A DNA stretch of 64,000 nt from CAYSCZ01 sp051155775 (lineage in GTDB: Bacteria > Bacteroidota > Bacteroidia > Cytophagales > Cyclobacteriaceae), in contig DAXETV010000013.1 of the NCBI GenBank assembly GCA_051155775.1, positions 62,001-126,000 on the forward strand, read 5' to 3'. The notes below the pieces were generated by a model that was not told the origin of the DNA, made no database searches, and was given only the letters and a program-made list of their open reading frames with translations. Of this stretch, positions 62,184 to 64,000 are shown in pieces. The position numbers and the translations under genes are program-made. Within the stretch, counting starts at the first letter, position 1. Every line of letters begins with the position of its first letter.

Positions 62184-63083
62184 ATGGAATGGGAATCATA
62201 CATCAATCAATTTAAAAATTACCTTCAACTTGAGCGTTCCCTGTCAATAAATTCAGTCGATGCATATACTCAAGATATATCAAAGCTATATCAATTTCTT
62301 GATATGAAACAAAGATTGGTTGATCCGATTTCTGTGACCCAGTTGGATTTACAGGATTTCATTGAGTACATTCATGAGTTAGGGATGTCACCCCATACCC
62401 AGGCAAGGATTTTATCAGGTATAAAATCGTTTTACAAATACCTCTTATTTGAAGGGATTATTGATAATGATCCTTCTTCTTTAATTGAAGCGCCAAAATT
62501 GGGGAGAAAGCTGCCTGATGTCTTGAGTTATCACGAAATAGAGCGGATGTTTTCCAATATAGACTTGTCACTTCCGGAAGGAGCCCGGAATCGTGCCATG
62601 CTGGAGGTATTATATAGTTCCGGGCTGAGGGTAAGTGAATTAACTAATTTAAAAATAAGCAACATTCACAGTGATATTGGATTTTTAAGAATAATAGGAA
62701 AGGGTAATAAAGAGCGTTTGGTACCAATAGGCAGGGAGGCACTGAAGTTTTTAAATATTTATTTAAAAGAGGTTCGGGTTCATTTAAACATTCAGGAGCA
62801 TCACCAGGACTTTGCTTTTTTAAACAGAAGGGGAAAAAAACTGTCCAGGGTGATGGTTTTTATGATCATTAAAGATCTTGGGGCTTATGCCGCGATTAAA
62901 AAGAAAATTAGTCCACATACCTTTCGCCATTCTTTTGCCACGCACTTAATCGAAGGCGGTGCAGACCTCAGAGCTGTTCAGGAAATGCTAGGTCATGAGT
63001 CAATAACCACCACTGAGATTTACACTCACCTGGACAGGGATTACCTTAAACAAATCATCATAGATTTTCATCCCAGAAACTAA
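62184..63083 (+). CDS. xerD: Tyrosine recombinase XerD
   Basis: Resolves chromosome dimers at dif with XerC. Start set at ATG 62184 (MEWESYINQF); the ATG at 62166 would add six residues not typical of XerD. 299 residues: SAM-like N-terminal domain (about 5-90) and catalytic domain. Active-site residues: R149 (SGLRVSEL), K173 (GKGNKERLVP), H245 and R248 (HTFRHSFATH), H271 (LGHESI) and nucleophile Y280 (TTEIYTHL). All present. Upstream space is only 18 bases, so its promoter lies inside aroQ. Confidence 0.95.
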   Translation: MEWESYINQFKNYLQLERSLSINSVDAYTQDISKLYQFLDMKQRLVDPISVTQLDLQDFIEYIHELGMSPHTQARILSGIKSFYKYLLFEGIIDNDPSSLIEAPKLGRKLPDVLSYHEIERMFSNIDLSLPEGARNRAMLEVLYSSGLRVSELTNLKISNIHSDIGFLRIIGKGNKERLVPIGREALKFLNIYLKEVRVHLNIQEHHQDFAFLNRRGKKLSRVMVFMIIKDLGAYAAIKKKISPHTFRHSFATHLIEGGADLRAVQEMLGHESITTTEIYTHLDRDYLKQIIIDFHPRN

Positions 63084-63085
63084 AA

Positions 63086-64000
63086 ATGTACGCATTAATT
63101 AAAAATCTATTATTTTCACTTCCACCGGAACGGGCACATTATCTCACACTAAATCTTTTCTCTGTACTTATTGATTTGCCAATAATTGGTCCTGGGATTA
63201 AAAGTCTATTTCGATATGAAGACAGGTCACTTGAAAAAGACCTTTGCGGGTTGCACTTTATAAACCCTGTGGGTTTGGCTGCTGGATTTGATAAGAATGC
63301 GAAATATTTAAAAGTGTTTGACGCCTTAGGTTTCGGATTTGTTGAGATTGGCACTGTGACACCTAAAGCGCAACCTGGAAATCAAAAACCCAGGCTTTTT
63401 AGATTGCCCAAGGATGAAGCCTTAATCAACCGGCTGGGCTTTAACAATGAAGGTGTTGAGTCAGTAATTGAAAATTTAAAAAAATATAAGGGCAAGGCAA
63501 TCGTTGGAGGTAACATAGGTAAAAATAAGGTCACCCCAAATGAAAAAGCAGTTGACGATTATATTTATTGTTTTGAAAAATTATATGATCATGTTGATTA
63601 TTTCACTGTCAATGTGAGTTCACCAAATACACCTGGTTTAAGGTCACTGCAGGAAAAAAAACCACTGAAAGAAATTCTGAATACATTGATGGGGATTAAA
63701 AGAATGAAAGAGAATAATAAGCCTGTATTTCTTAAAATAGCACCGGATCTAAGTGAAAATCAGCTGGATGATATCTTAGCGATTGTTACAGAAACTCAAA
63801 TAGACGGTGTTATAGCGACCAATACAACAATAGGTAGGGAAAAATTAAATACAGATAATAAAACGATTGACAGGTTTGCAAATGGTGGCCTGAGCGGAAA
63901 ACCACTTAAGAAAAAATCCGATGAAGTAATTAACTATTTAGTGAAGAACTCTAAATTTCCTGTAATAGGTGTTGGAGGGATTTATGACTCACAGGTAGCC
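63086..64000 (+). CDS. pyrD: Dihydroorotate dehydrogenase (quinone), cut by window end
   Basis: Class 2, membrane-associated enzyme of pyrimidine synthesis: oxidises dihydroorotate with FMN and passes electrons to quinone. The first 305 residues are visible: N-terminal helices that bind the membrane (about 1-40), PVGLAAGFDKNA (about 62-73), GTVTPKAQPGN, NRLGFNNEG, and NVSSPNTPGLR (about 176-186), with the catalytic Ser of class 2 enzymes, plus GVIATNTT and GGLSGKPL. It begins two bases after the xerD stop. The missing end is outside the window. Confidence 0.95.
   Translation, partial: MYALIKNLLFSLPPERAHYLTLNLFSVLIDLPIIGPGIKSLFRYEDRSLEKDLCGLHFINPVGLAAGFDKNAKYLKVFDALGFGFVEIGTVTPKAQPGNQKPRLFRLPKDEALINRLGFNNEGVESVIENLKKYKGKAIVGGNIGKNKVTPNEKAVDDYIYCFEKLYDHVDYFTVNVSSPNTPGLRSLQEKKPLKEILNTLMGIKRMKENNKPVFLKIAPDLSENQLDDILAIVTETQIDGVIATNTTIGREKLNTDNKTIDRFANGGLSGKPLKKKSDEVINYLVKNSKFPVIGVGGIYDSQVA

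Noticed and set aside
1..64000. CRISPR arrays, insertion sequences, phage genes, tRNA or rRNA genes
   Set aside because: No regularly spaced repeats, transposase motifs, phage structural genes or tRNA-like cloverleafs were noticed; a tRNAscan or Infernal run would be needed to exclude short RNAs fully.

Overview
The window is AT-rich, gene-dense chromosomal DNA from a member of the Bacteroidota, most likely an aerobic marine or soil Cytophagales-type bacterium (inference). The signs are a MurF-alanine racemase fusion, an AccD without its zinc ribbon, an NqrF-type flavoprotein, the degenerate formimidoylglutamase-like ureohydrolase, a FISUMP-domain secreted protein, several lipoproteins (one with an acidic stretch after the lipid cysteine), a lone SurA/SurA-like pair, and promoters with the Bacteroidota TTTG / TAnnTTTG form. 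The ribosomal order rplM-rpsI-rpsB-tsf is also typical. I see no phage, transposase, CRISPR array, tRNA or rRNA. About 64 protein genes fill the window and no intergenic gap exceeds 300 bases.

Layout. 1-5600: a HAD phosphatase (cut by the window start), an eIF2B-like protein, accD, an nqrF with no other nqr genes beside it, a ureohydrolase-fold protein that has lost most metal ligands, and an unknown anchored protein. 5800-15700: secreted and membrane proteins of unknown role, an M19 dipeptidase, then housekeeping genes (dxs, scpA, ndk, a sugar-phosphate transferase that starts exopolysaccharide synthesis, pheS). 15666-21618: one tightly packed minus-strand run in which a SpoIIE phosphatase, a STAS antagonist and an RsbW-like kinase lead into two SurA-family chaperones and a MoxR ATPase. 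21700-32620: guaB, pnuC, murF-alr, uspA, ppk1, htpG, a MORN-like protein, yraN.

32660-38200: a plus-strand operon manA-lipB-exonuclease-rnr-polyprenyl synthase with overlapping ends. 38200-47600: a BtuF-like binding protein that apparently starts at ATT, an M42 peptidase, an acyl-CoA carboxylase beta subunit, a Ppx/GppA phosphatase, an Ldh_2 dehydrogenase, a DUF1080 lipoprotein next to a Tat-exported Gfo/Idh/MocA protein, a cytochrome c lipoprotein and a CBS protein. 47600-52750: the ribosomal protein and EF-Ts cluster, a pseudouridine synthase and a PhoB/PhoR-like two-component pair. 52900-60140: DUF3108 and Aminopep proteins, a TPR protein, and a four-gene glycosyltransferase cluster. 60200-64000: rnhA, a class V aminotransferase, aroQ, xerD and the start of pyrD (cut by the window end).

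The most interesting points for a second look are the partner-switch/chaperone operon, the ATT-initiated binding protein, the isolated nqrF, the two enzyme-fold proteins that lack canonical catalytic or metal residues (ureohydrolase-like, eIF2B-like), and the glycosyltransferase cluster. None of these proves a new system. Every functional call here rests on reading motifs by eye; no database search was run.
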